From assembly GCA_002105175.1 (NCBI GenBank), contig MCGE01000018.1, forward strand, positions 372,001 through 436,000: a stretch of 64,000 nucleotides of DNA, in the 5' to 3' direction. Below, piece by piece: positions 24,100 through 35,248 of this stretch. The DNA comes from Absidia repens. Taxonomy: Eukaryota; Mucoromycota; Mucoromycetes; Mucorales; Cunninghamellaceae. Position numbers and translations under genes: made by a program. Every line of letters begins with the position of its first letter. Position 1 is the stretch's first letter. The notes below the pieces were generated by a model. It worked only from the letters and a program-made list of their open reading frames with translations. It ran no database searches and was not told the DNA's origin.

Positions 24100-25365
24100 T
24101 TTACCTTCCCATTCCCTTTTACACACGCCATTAGTTTTATTTTATGATATTCTTCGTCTTTCCCCTACCTCCCACCTTTTTTTTTTTTTTTTTTTTTTTT
24201 GCTATTGTAAAATAAAACACTTCAATTGACACTTGAGTATGTACAATGACTTCAGCGTCAAAAAAATGGAAGTTTTTCTTTCTTTTTTATTGAATTGCAG
24301 ATGACGTGATCTGATCAACGAAAGAGATGCACAAATTGGATGGGGGCAGGGTTGCAGTATACATCTAGATAAGGGAAAGCTGGGAAAGTTGAAGATGGAT
24401 GATTGTTATGTAATCGGATTTTGGATTTTGTGAAAGCAGGACGAATCATTTGTATGGTGCAGTTCACACGGGAAATGCGAAGGATATTTCTTTTTACTTT
24501 ACAATAAAATGTTTAACCGAGAAATAGGAAAAAAAAAAAAAAGCAAAGCTACTCGGGTGATGTGTCACTTAATTGCATGAAAAAAAAAACCTGAGCATTT
24601 GAAGCTGGTTGGCTTTGGCTGAAAGCTCAAGAAATTACAACACTGTTGACCAAAATCAGGAACGCTCTGAGGGTAAAGTAAATAACCTCTAGTGTGCATC
24701 AATCTGCTTTTCTTATGTGTTCTTCACTTTTTCTTTTTCATGTGTCCACTGCTACCATTCTCTAAACCATCCAAGAAATTTCTCTCATATTTAAAAATCC
24801 AGGGCAGCAATCGAAGTGGGGCCCACGACCGCAAATCGATGTTGACCCATATCTAATCTTTTCTTCTTATGTTTTTGCATACACACACGCACATACATTA
24901 GCCTTTATATTACATGCATAAGCACTGTACGGTCCGGGTATGCCCATTCGATAAAATAAACTATCGTATGAAAGACGATCAAAAAACAAAAAGCCCTAGA
25001 AATATTTTATTTCAGATGTAAATATGAACTATAACAACTAAACTAAACAAAAGTACGTAGTCTAATAATAGTAACATGATTTAAATATGAAGATAAAACA
25101 TTGTGGTATGTGTATGAGATTGGAGAGTGCAGTGTGACGATATATTGTTATTGAACAAACTTGTCGTACCATAAACTAGCCCAATCAAAGAGGTTAAACT
25201 ATTTTATAGTGAAGAGGGTAATTAGCCAAATCAATACATCTTATCCACAAAGACATCAACAGGGAGAACAAATACGGTACCAATATTGTATGGTGTAGGT
25301 TGTTGTAGAAAAAATATAGTGAGAACACAAAAAAAAAAAAATACCCCCACGTGAATTCAAATCCC
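24100..25365. other. Intergenic, convergent side
   Basis: NIPSNAP 3' flank with a T-run of about 23 at 24178-24200, A-runs near 24530 and 24580, and otherwise unremarkable AT-rich DNA. No supported gene. Confidence 0.5.
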
Positions 25366-26290
25366 GCCCACGTGAAACATTTTATTTTCTCTCTTCCACC
25401 TATTTTATTTTTCGGCTCGCTTTCTTTTTGGTTTTTTTTTTCCTTCATTTTTTCTTCAGCATTCGAGTTCTATGGGGTTATTTTGGGCTTAGAATAGTAT
25501 CAGGACTAGTTTAGAAGGGGTTTCAGGTCAGGGATTACAAGATGCATGGGGAAACCCTTTCATTTTGGATTCAGGATCTGAAGATACCATTAGTTTGGTT
25601 TTTGGAGCCTTCATTAGCTTAGTTTAGTGTTAGTTTGTCAATATTTTGTATCTATATCTGAATAAAATATGACTCTTTTTACTTGCTTCAATGAAAAATG
25701 CCCCATTAGTGTTTCTCATTTATTGCGCAATAGATCCCTTTTCTATTGCCATCACTGGTTTTGATTAGCGTAGACCATTGTTATGCATCAGCAATAGATG
25801 TCTTTTTAGTTTTTCTCAAACTTTGTTCAATATATTAACCCCTATTTTACAACCGTCCCTTTATTGTATTTTGACCACTCGTCAAATATTACTTCTGTAT
25901 TCCTCATCTTCTAGTAAGGGGATTCTTCATTGAACCCACTGTTACAAATAAATCCCTCGTCTTTAGTATAAGAATATACCAATAAATTTCAATAAAACAG
26001 GTCCTCTTATTATTCATACTTTGACTCATATGATATAAAATAATGTCACTATTATAACTGTTTTGTGAGTGTCCTACCAAACATTTGCTCTTGAATTCAT
26101 CCGTTATTATGCCCCCCCCCTCCCTTGTCTTTCATGAACTAGTTAACGGTTTCAGACCACTTATTATCACGTATTTCCATATTTCTGTTCTACCCCTCAC
26201 ATAAATACATTTGGGCTGTGCTGTGAGTGTATCCAGCTCTAAAGAGCAATTTGTATTGCCTTCTAGGTTATCTTTGTTTACTTACAGTCC
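25366..26290 (+). repeat. Dispersed repeat copy 3 (long form)
   Basis: The CACGTG box appears twice, at 25349 (CCCCCACGTG) and 25370 (AAATCCCGCCCACGTG). Then come a pyrimidine tract, the hairpin core at about 25514-25562, ATCTGAATAAA near 25665, TTGCTTCAATGAAAAATG, and a long tail sharing AATAAAACAGGTCC, a GTGAGTGTCCTACCAAAC phrase and other blocks with copies 4 and 5 up to about 26290. A frame running past the hairpin to a TTAG stop is open here but broken in other copies. Confidence 0.8.
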
Positions 26291-26845
26291 CTCTTCCTCC
26301 ACCCTCTAGGTCATTTGATATGAAATGAGACCCTAATCCATTCATTCATTTCATATCAATCAATTTCACCATATAGTCAACATAAAACTCACTTCACAGG
26401 ACATACAGTATATATCCAGCATGTTTTTTATTTTTTGCGAGTGGTACAATAATAGTAACAAAAAAAGGAACCAGAACTGCCAGAAAAAGGGTACATTTTC
26501 TTCGATGTGACTCTATTGTTGTTGTTGCTAGTGTCGCCAACAGCTGTTTTCATATTGAAAATCGTTACGTTGTGCTATTGTTTACTTTGTCACTCCTTAA
26601 GTTGTTCCTAGGCATGGGTTATCTTGATAGTGGATGTGGTCCCTTGCATAAAATCTTTTGTTTTTTGTTTTTCTTATTTATTTCTAGATTGTTTTCAAGT
26701 TATGATACAAAAACGAATCTTGGAAAAAGAATTTTAATACCTCCCGAGTGGCACCTCCCCCCTTCTCTCTTTTTTTTCTCTCTCTAAGAAAAGGAGGGTA
26801 CAGTGGTTTGATGCAGCCCAGGATATGATATGACTGCTGTGCACC

Positions 26846-26893
<48 letters not shown>

Positions 26894-27366
26894 TTGATTC
26901 AAACAATCATAAACTTTAAAGCAAGGAGGAAAAAAAAAATAGGGTAAAGTGATAATGTTTTATGACTTCTCCTTTTTAAAACACCAAGTCTGTTTTCAAA
27001 TGAAAAACTGTCGTCAAGTAATAATGCAGGAATCATTAATACAATGAAACAGTGTGATAAAGAGAAAAAAAAAGCATGAGAAAGGATTGAAAGTTTTTCA
27101 AATAGGCTTCAACGAAAAGGGGAGGACCAAGAAGGACACAAAAAAACCAAAAAAAAAAGAGGATAAAGTTTGGGGAAGATTCCATTGTGCACTTATGCTT
27201 GGGAGGATTTTTTATTTTATATTTTTTGAGTCACTTTCAGATACAAAAGCACAAACGCATATCATAATCCTTGGGGTCGGGCCATCAAGTTTCCGGGAGT
27301 ATAGTATATCACAGCATAAATCTTATCGATTCGTATCGCCCCACCGCCGCCATACCTCCTCTTTTT

Positions 27367-27403
<37 letters not shown>

Positions 27404-27874
27404 AGAAAACGGAAAGGGCATTCATCTGTGCATATGTATGAGTGATGACACTATTTTCATATATATATATTTATATTTATATAACTAAATGTACAATATA
27501 ACTTGTTTATTATGTATCAGCATTGTGCTCTATCAAATCAGGCATATGGAGAGCAATGGTTTCACACACATAAAAAAAAGGTAAGACAATTTGTTTTTCA
27601 GGGGCAAAAGTAAGTTCAAGTTTTTTTTTTTTATTTGGTATAAGGAAGTCAATGTTTTAATTTTTTGGAGGATAATGATAAATAAAAAATAAAAAAAGGG
27701 AGGAGGTGAGCGAGGAGGGGAAGGAGCACAATGAATAATGGTATCAAATAAAACAAGTATACAAAGGGGTGAAGAAAAAGAAAAAGTGAGCAACTCCCAT
27801 TTCCAAAACAAGCCAATAAATAAATAAATAATAAAACTATTTGACAAAGTGTGATATTAAACAAATGCTAATAA
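26291..27874. other. Intergenic with very long homopolymers
   Basis: Contains a 43-nt T run (26848-26890) and a 31-nt A run (27371-27401). Purine-rich DNA lies between them. ORFs over these runs are artefacts of the homopolymers. No supported gene. Confidence 0.55.
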
Positions 27875-29427
27875 CTAAATAAAACAATGATGGAGACTAT
27901 CAAAGGCTAAATCTTGTTGCTGAGGTGGTCTTTGTGGGCGAAGCTGTTTGATTGTGGTGGTAGATGTACATATGGCAGAAGGAGACAGGACGGAGTGCGG
28001 AGGATTGGATGTATCAGGTGTAACCAAAGTCGAGGAATAATCGGACGATGATGAGAATGAAGATGATGTTGATGATAATGAATCCCAGGGAGTGTTCAAG
28101 GTGGTATTGGATTGAGATTGATGCATTAATGAATGAGATGGTGGCTCAAGGGACACAATAGGATGGGGAGGACGATGTTGCTTCGAGTTGCTTTTAATGG
28201 CAGTGATAATGGGTGTAGGATGATAACAAGGAGTAAGTGGTTGCTGAGGTGGAGGTGGTGGGGTTGCGATTTCTGATGAAGAAGGAGATGTAGGTGGATT
28301 GGTGCAATTGTCATCGGTATATCCCTGAATATACGCCATCATTGTATCGGCTATAGATCCAGACCATTTCATTGGCCCAGTTGTCCTTTTTGTTGTTGGT
28401 AATGATGCTGGAGTATTACATTGATATCGATACGTATGTGATGTTGTTGATAATTTCGATGGTGTGACTGATTGATTGCGAGTGAAGGATTGGCATTTCA
28501 AGATGCAAAGCCGGAGCTCAGGCAAAGAGATGCGAAGTGCAGGATCCAAACAAAAAATACGACCCAAAATGCGATCCAGTTCATCCGAGATAGTTGGCAA
28601 AATTCTTTTGAAGAAGTGTCGTGGTTTGTGAACGTAGGCAGCAAAGGTAGCGTCTTGCATATTGGCTTGTTTCCATGGATTTCTCCCAGCCGCAAAGTTG
28701 ATGAGAATTACCCCAAGACTCCAAATGTCATTTTGTTGTGTACTGTATCCTTTGATCCTTTGATGATTTCGAATCATTCCGCTTTGACATTCTATTAAAA
28801 AAAAAAAAAAAGGATATCAATATAAAAATAAAAAAGAAAGTTTGTTTGTGCTTATGTTTTGTTTTGAACATTACCTGGTGAAAAATAAAAAGTGGATCCG
28901 CAGCCAAATTCAGCAGAGACTGATTGACAAGTAGCCAAGCCAAAATCCGCCAACTTGACCTTCCAGTTTGGAAACATAAGGATATTTTCTGGCTTCAAAT
29001 CCCGATGGGCCACATTGTGTTGATGGCAGTATTCGACGGCATCCAAGATTTGCAAAAAAATGTATCTGATCGCATCATTGTTTCCCATAAGCCCACGCGT
29101 TGGATGTGTGATGGCTGCAAACAAGTCCCCGTCTGGTGCATATTCCAGGACAATGAATGTTTTGTTGTGTTGTTGTACCACCTTTTCAAATGTCAAAATG
29201 TTGCGATGATCGGAAAGATGTGAGTGTATGGCGATCTCACCCCGGCTGACTTTAGTGTTGGTCAAAAGTTTGACAGCGTAATTGCGGTGTGAATGAACGT
29301 GTTGTCCAAGATAAACAATACCGTAGGCGCCAATGCCAAGAATGGATACAAGTTGGATGGTGCCATGATCAATCGTAGTGTTTAGTAAAGAGGATGGATC
29401 GACATTAAGATTAGTTTTGGAAGGCAT
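27875..29427 (-). CDS. Serine/threonine protein kinase, Ran1/Sks1/Vhs1-like
   Basis: Two exons (28875-29427 and 27875-28791) give 489 aa, starting at the ATG of MPSKTNLN. The kinase domain covers about residues 25-290. It has the glycine loop LGIGAYGIVYLG, the ATP-binding Lys in NYAVKLL, catalytic loop HRDLKPENIL, DFGLA, and an activation end GCGSTFYFSPECQ instead of the usual APE. That last phrase is typical of the fungal Ran1/Sks1/Vhs1/Ksp1 group, which links nutrient status to growth or meiosis. The roughly 200-residue tail is Ser/Thr/Pro-rich and probably regulatory. All catalytic residues are present. The exact member cannot be fixed from the sequence alone. Confidence 0.9.
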
Positions 29428-30329
29428 TATAAAATAATAGGAATACAAAAATAGGAATAAAAAAAGTGAAAAGAAAAAGGAAAGAGAAAGAAGAAAAACG
29501 AAAATCGCTCAGATCAACCTTTTTCTAATCATTTGTTGATTTTTAAACTCCGGGAAAATCTTGCTTGTTATCCCTTGTTGTGCCGCTTTTTTGTTACTCG
29601 ACCGAAAAAAAGGGGGGGCATGTCGCCAAAAAAAGATACTACTCCCTAAGAATTATTAGTGTACTCCCCCCTTTATCTTTGTAAAACAGATATGTTGACA
29701 TGATTCTCCTGACCATTATAATATACAACTTTTGAGCCACAACATCTTATTGAATTTACAATTAATGCCAACCACCTAACAAAAAAGCGGGGTTTATTAC
29801 AGCAATAAAGCACCATTTGTTTGTGAACGAAAACGTAAACTAAAAAGCAGTGCACTTTATCTTTGAATATTTTAGCACATGCATTAAAAACGTATCTCAC
29901 TAAATGTAAGACAATCATCAGCGTGTTAAATATGTTTGTAAATTCAACTTTTGCATAAATATGCGATCTACAGTCATTTCGTGCAACCCACATTGTTCAC
30001 CCATGTTTAAACGTAAATCAACCCAAAAAAAAAAAAAAAAAATTATGAAGCCAATCTTTTTTCTACTTATTTTTATTTTTATCTTTCCATTGAGATTAAT
30101 GACGATATATACTACAACTAAATAGGCTATATATACAGTAGGGGGAAGGAGGGGATAGAGGGGACAAGGGGTATAATATGATCGAGTATAATGGGGTGAG
30201 GGGACTATAAACTAATTCGCTATTTTCCAATACTTCGTCCATATAGAACAACCAATTCATAGCCATACGTGACATCCATGACAATAATTGTTGACGATGT
30301 TGTCATCATCGTTGTCTTTCTTCTTCTCG
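29428..30329. other. Intergenic, kinase 5' flank
   Basis: Promoter side of the kinase gene, with purine-rich sequence directly upstream of its ATG. A 106-codon minus-strand ORF at 29673-29993 has no protein-like composition and was not accepted. An A-run lies at 30025-30042. Confidence 0.45.
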
Positions 30330-32660
30330 GTTACTCAGTATCGAGCTCCACAAGCTGGTAAAGTTGTGATGGTGTCAGTTGCAGTATTGTCGTTGTCTTC
30401 GTCATGGTTGTTCAAATATGCCTTGTATTCTGCAGATAATACAAAAATAAAACAAACAAACACTTCATTTAGTGAGTTACAATTCCCCTTAACCCTAACC
30501 CTATTGATTTTGATTTCTTTTCCATTTTACCTTCAGTTGTTGGTAGGTTAAAGCTTGACGATTTCATTCAACTTCTTGTACCACCTCGGCAGTATGCATC
30601 GCTTCGTCTTCCGCGACAGACAATTATTGCAAAATCATCTACAGTGAATGATTCCACATATTTCTGTTTAGTTTCAATAGTGACAATTCGATACTGGTTG
30701 GGGTTTGTTGATGATTTTCATTGCGTTTTGTCATAATCAGAGCCATATTCGCTTGTTTCAATGTTCGTTCTACAATATAAAATATAAAAAAGCACAATAT
30801 TATGTTTCTATTATGAGAATACATACATACGCTTTTAATTTGCAGTCAACATCCACTTACCAAGAGTTCAAGAATCAGAGTTTGTTTATTTCTCATTGTC
30901 CTACATACCACCGTCCTTGGGATCATCTATAAAACCAATAATAATAATGAGGTACAATTGCCTTGCTTTTCGCCACACAATGCAAATGCCGTTTTTATCT
31001 ACCCTGCATTCTAGCGTTAGGGGAAAAGAGCGTTCTTGGTAAAATTCAAATACTTCGGTCCTAAGCAAATAATTAATCAAAACCAACATTTTACATGCAT
31101 AAATCAATTTCTTTGTTTGTTTTTCTTACTTATCTTCCCAAGGTAAGTCAGGAGTGTCCATATCATTCACATTGTCATGCTTGGTAGTACATTTCAATAT
31201 TGATGATCTTGATCATAATATCCATAATGTTTGCTGAAAGTCGTATCTGCGGACTACATGATAGAGGTGGGAGGGGGGAAAGAACGAGTCGAAATTTTTT
31301 TACTTTTCAAATTTTTGCTGCGATTTGCTTTGCCTTCACCAATATCATCACTTACACCAACAGTCGTTTTATATGCCCATGCACGTGCAATTGGTTCTCT
31401 TGTAGCCACCGCCACCACATATACCAATGCAGTAAAACCGATTTCTTGACACAGCCAACGCAAGTTGCATTTCCATCCATGAGAAAATTGGAATAGTTTA
31501 ATCTGCCACCACCATAAATGTCATCACCAATATTGTCATGCAGCAATTGGGAAGATGATGCCAATTAGCCACCCTGTCCACGGCCTAAGATTATAGTAAT
31601 AGTAGAAAATATTGAATGAGATGATGATAACAAGGTTAAAGTTGAATATCCTTAAACTTTCTTTCTCCTCCCTACTTAACCTTTCTTACCGACTCTATGG
31701 CTATCGTCATCAATGCCAACCAGAAGAGGAAATTGACACTATAGTAATTCCCTTATAAACACACACGGCCTAAAAAAAAGGAGACAATGAGAGAAAAAAT
31801 AAGGACCATTGTTTCAGTCGGATAAACTCTTTTTTCCCCTTACTTTCCAGTTCCTTGTTCCTGCGAAGAATAAACCCAATTTGTAAATACAAATGTCATT
31901 ATTCAATTCGTATTATAAAAAGTCTCGTTGGTACCGCAGAATACATAACCATAGTAGGAGAGCTACCCCAAATCCCAAGTTACTATTTGTTTCCATGATG
32001 GAGGTAATCGGTACAACGGTTTGACAGTACCACAGTATCCTTTGGTTCGCTCTATCAAGCAGTCCGTTGTATAAAATCCTAAAACATAAAGAAAAGTCAA
32101 ATTGAGTTCCCTAGCTTGCTGGCCATAGAAAATTAAACTAACCTACGTATCTGCACACCGATACTATGGACTACAGTAGCCATAAAATTGTGACAGCCTT
32201 CAAAAGCAGTGGAGCCGACTCCCAACATGACTTAGAAATGGGCGAGAGCAGAGGAGGAAGGGAAATGGTAAAAAAAAAAAAACATCAGCATGATTTACAA
32301 GTACACCCAAACCCATTTTGAATCTCACATTTCAATGGTGCTTCATATATTTTGATGATGCATAATCGGTAGCCTAAGTTGGTCACTTCACAGCTGTTTG
32401 TGAGTTTGTCATGCTGCGTGTACAAAGATTAGTAAAAAGTAACTCTACCAACAAAAACAAGAATGACTTCACTTAAATTTTATTTACGAACTCACTTGAT
32501 TCCAAATGGCTATACAATGGGGGTAAGTTCAGATTCTGTAAAGACTCTTAGATTCCTGACCCTGAATGAGTGAAAAATAGAAGTGTGAGTTAAGTTAGTG
32601 TATAATATATCAAGGGAGGATATATTTCCTATGGTAAATAACCTATTTCCTGTTTCTTTT
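30330..32660 (-). other. Coding-like, unrecognised, probably decayed segment(s)
   Basis: The minus strand shows a chain of short open stretches flanked by plausible splice sites but no single intact gene. Read 5' to 3' they include NLNLPPLYSHLES (near 32510), YRLCIIKIYEAPLK (near 32300-32340), MLGVGSTAFEGCHNF (near 32200), RFYTTDCLIERTKGYCGTV ending in TWDLG-stop at 31973, then FSHGWKCNLRWLCQEIGF (near 31430-31470), TEVFEFYQERSFPLTLECR (near 31000-31060) and VESFTVDDFAIIVCRGRR (near 30600-30660). In-frame stops separate several of them. They could be one eroded multi-exon gene, two genes, or a decayed transposase. The FEFYQ..CR..RG pattern is faintly like FAR1-type domains but too weak to name. 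No function is assigned. Confidence 0.3.
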
Positions 32661-32700
32661 ACCATTATAGATATATTGCGCTTGCTTGTTTTCCCCAAAA

Positions 32701-33124
32701 TTCAAGGTAACTAGAAGAAGGAAAGAGCTGGAAAGCTTTGCCAAAACATATCAGTAATTTAAATTCCGCCAGCTTCCTAAAAAAAAGTAATCATGTCAAA
32801 ATATACGAGACAATATCAAAAAGTCCTCATCACCCGGATAACTCAACCAACACCTTACGCACCACCCACCCACCACCCATGCGCGCACCCCCCCCCCCAA
32901 AAAAAAAAAAAAAAAAAAAAGAAGTTCAAAGTCGCAGAATGATGCATTGTTTTTTCTTATGGGGTAGCGGGATAACAGTTTGGTATTACCCATTACCATA
33001 AAATAGCACTGGTACAAAGATGTCTAGACGAGATGCCGGAAGTGAAAACATAAAAAAATTACTATTTTTTCAATTGAAGTTAAGATAGAAAAACCTTCGA
33101 TGTTATTTATTCAAGGCATCATTA
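32701..33124. other. Intergenic
   Basis: Contains a C-run followed by an A-run (about 32889-32920). No supported gene. Confidence 0.5.
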
Positions 33125-34250
33125 TTACAGGCAACAATAACCATACCAACGGGAAAACAAACTTAGATCACTATTGTGGGTAATATCGTCAGTCTCATGT
33201 TTGTAGCCATAGTACCTCCAACAAGGCAATGACATTATTGGAGCCTCTTTTGTTCTTGTTTTTTCACCAAAATGAAAAAAAAAAATCAGAACTGCAGTTC
33301 AGCAGTGTATCACAGAAAAGCAATTCAAATCCCGCACACGTGGATTTGATTTTCTCACCAATATTTATTTTCCCCCGCTCTCTCTTTCTTTCCGTCTTCT
33401 TTTTTTTTTTTCCTTCTTTTTCCTTCATCATTCAACTTCATTGAGATTATGGTGGTCTTAGATTAGTTTTAGGACTAGTTTAGAAGGGGTTTCAGCTAAA
33501 GGATTACAGGTTGCATGGGGAAACCCTTTCATTTTGGATCTAGGATCTGAAGGCACCATTAGTTGGTCTTTTGGAGCCTGCTTTGGCTTAGTTTAGTTTT
33601 AGTTTATCCTTAAATTGTATATATATCTGAATAAACATGCCTCTTTCTATTTCCGTCAATGAAAAATGTCCCATTAGTCTCTCTCTCATGAATTATACAA
33701 GAAATCGCTTTGTGTATCCTCCCCCATTTTCTAGTTTAGTGTTGACCATTGTTGTGCTTCAATAACAGATATTTCTTTGGTATTTATCATGTATACTGTA
33801 TTAAACCACTTTTTATAATTGTCTCTTGGATTATTGTTGACCATTCTTCAGATCTTCCTCTTGCCTCCCTGATGCTATCTCCATTAGATCCCTGCCACGA
33901 TATCCCCCACACATTTAGTTTACAATATATCATATCACTTCAATCAAATTGTCCTTTTTATTAATTGGTTGACCATACTATGAAGTGCGACATAGCAAGC
34001 AGAGTTATTACTGTAGCTTTTTGTGAATGACCTATCATATACTTACTTTCTGTCTCCCCAACTATGATTACTTCCCCCAAAGCCCCAGTGACCGATTGAC
34101 AGTCCTAGGTCACTTTGGATCAAATGTGGTAACGTTCCTAATCAATCAAATATATTATTGAGTCTTATCCATGAAGTGAGTGTAATAACCGCTGTGCCAT
34201 ATATAGATTCTTTACTTTTACCTCTCTGACTAGCACACTGCCACATTTTA
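33125..34250 (+). repeat. Dispersed repeat copy 4 (longest copy, with upstream block)
   Basis: The CACGTG box is at 33338 (ATCCCGCACACGTG), followed by a pyrimidine tract, the hairpin core at about 33483-33530, ATCTGAATAAA near 33627 and a long tail shared with copies 3 and 5 to about 34250. The 33125-33250 block upstream matches 7195-7330 of copy 1 over about 110 bp (common phrases CAAACTT, TCTCATGT, TGTAGCCAT, GGAGCCT), showing that the unit can extend about 200 bp upstream of the box. It lies upstream of PacC. Confidence 0.8.
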
Positions 34251-35248
34251 TTTCAAAAAACAAAAAACAAAAAAAAAGCACTCATGTACCTTTCATATCA
34301 AGATCCGCTGCACCATGTATAAAAGGTGATGATCTTACTGTTCTGCCATTCACAACAACCACACAATGCCGCCCCGATAGCGCCTTCAGGGAGAACATAC
34401 TGTACATATTTAGCTGATTACTTACTATTTTATTTTATTTTTTACATGTGCTATAATAAAATTAAAGAGTATCAAACTGAAGCCAGTTTAAATCCCAAAG
34501 GTCTGCTTACTGGATTACCGAATGGCGATAGTGTCTAATGCCATCAAAAACAACTTCAAATAACGTCTCCCCCCCCTGACGCCCAGCAGATCAATTTTCT
34601 GGAAGCAAAAGGATGTTTAAGCCCCGATCAGAATATATTTCAAAAGGCAATGTAGAGAGTGTCCTGATCCGCGCCATCAAGGTCAGTTGAGAATATAAGA
34701 TTGCAACAATTAAGGTTCACTTTACACCATAATTATTATACAATGGAAAATACCCCATTTTTTGTCTATGACGGGTTTGTAAGCAGTGACATACCATATT
34801 GTCCATGAAATGATGTTACGATGATTTGCAGAGCCGAGAGAATATCATTCTATAAATAAAAGGTATTGTGATAATCTTGCGATGGCTTTAAAAACACTGG
34901 TGGACTTGGAAAAATCCCATCACATGAAAAAACCCGGAAATTGCCCTGAGTTTAAGATACGTGGAAGATTGTCAGTTGTTCTCGACCTTTAGTATATGGT
35001 CGCTTGGTTTATCAATTATTACAGACATCTTCATTAGTAGTATCTGTTTATGATATCAGAATGTGTTATTCCATACTAGGAACATCAGAGATAAATTGGA
35101 TATAATATAAGGTAATATAAAGGCAGTGCAGTAATAGTTTATCTCTTCCACGTTTTATTAATTTTATTCCCCGCTGGAATTTTCATATTCAAAGTCTACT
35201 TTTTTGTCCTATTTTATTCTTTTTCTTCTTTACTTTGAAAATTATACA
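34251..35248. other. Intergenic, PacC promoter side
   Basis: No supported gene. A TATAAA at 35116-35121, 133 bp upstream of the PacC start, and a pyrimidine-rich leader are the only signals noted. Confidence 0.45.

Noticed and set aside
25505..25630. Repeat core as a protein-coding gene (a frame with ILDSGS, and another starting MHGETLSFW)
   Set aside because: Frames are open in some copies but carry stops or indels in others, and differences between copies 3, 4 and 5 are mostly amino-acid changing.
26684..26902. ORF over the 43-nt T run
   Set aside because: Open only because a homopolymer encodes Lys repeats.
29673..29993. 106-codon minus-strand ORF
   Set aside because: Composition is random-looking, no start context, no domain.
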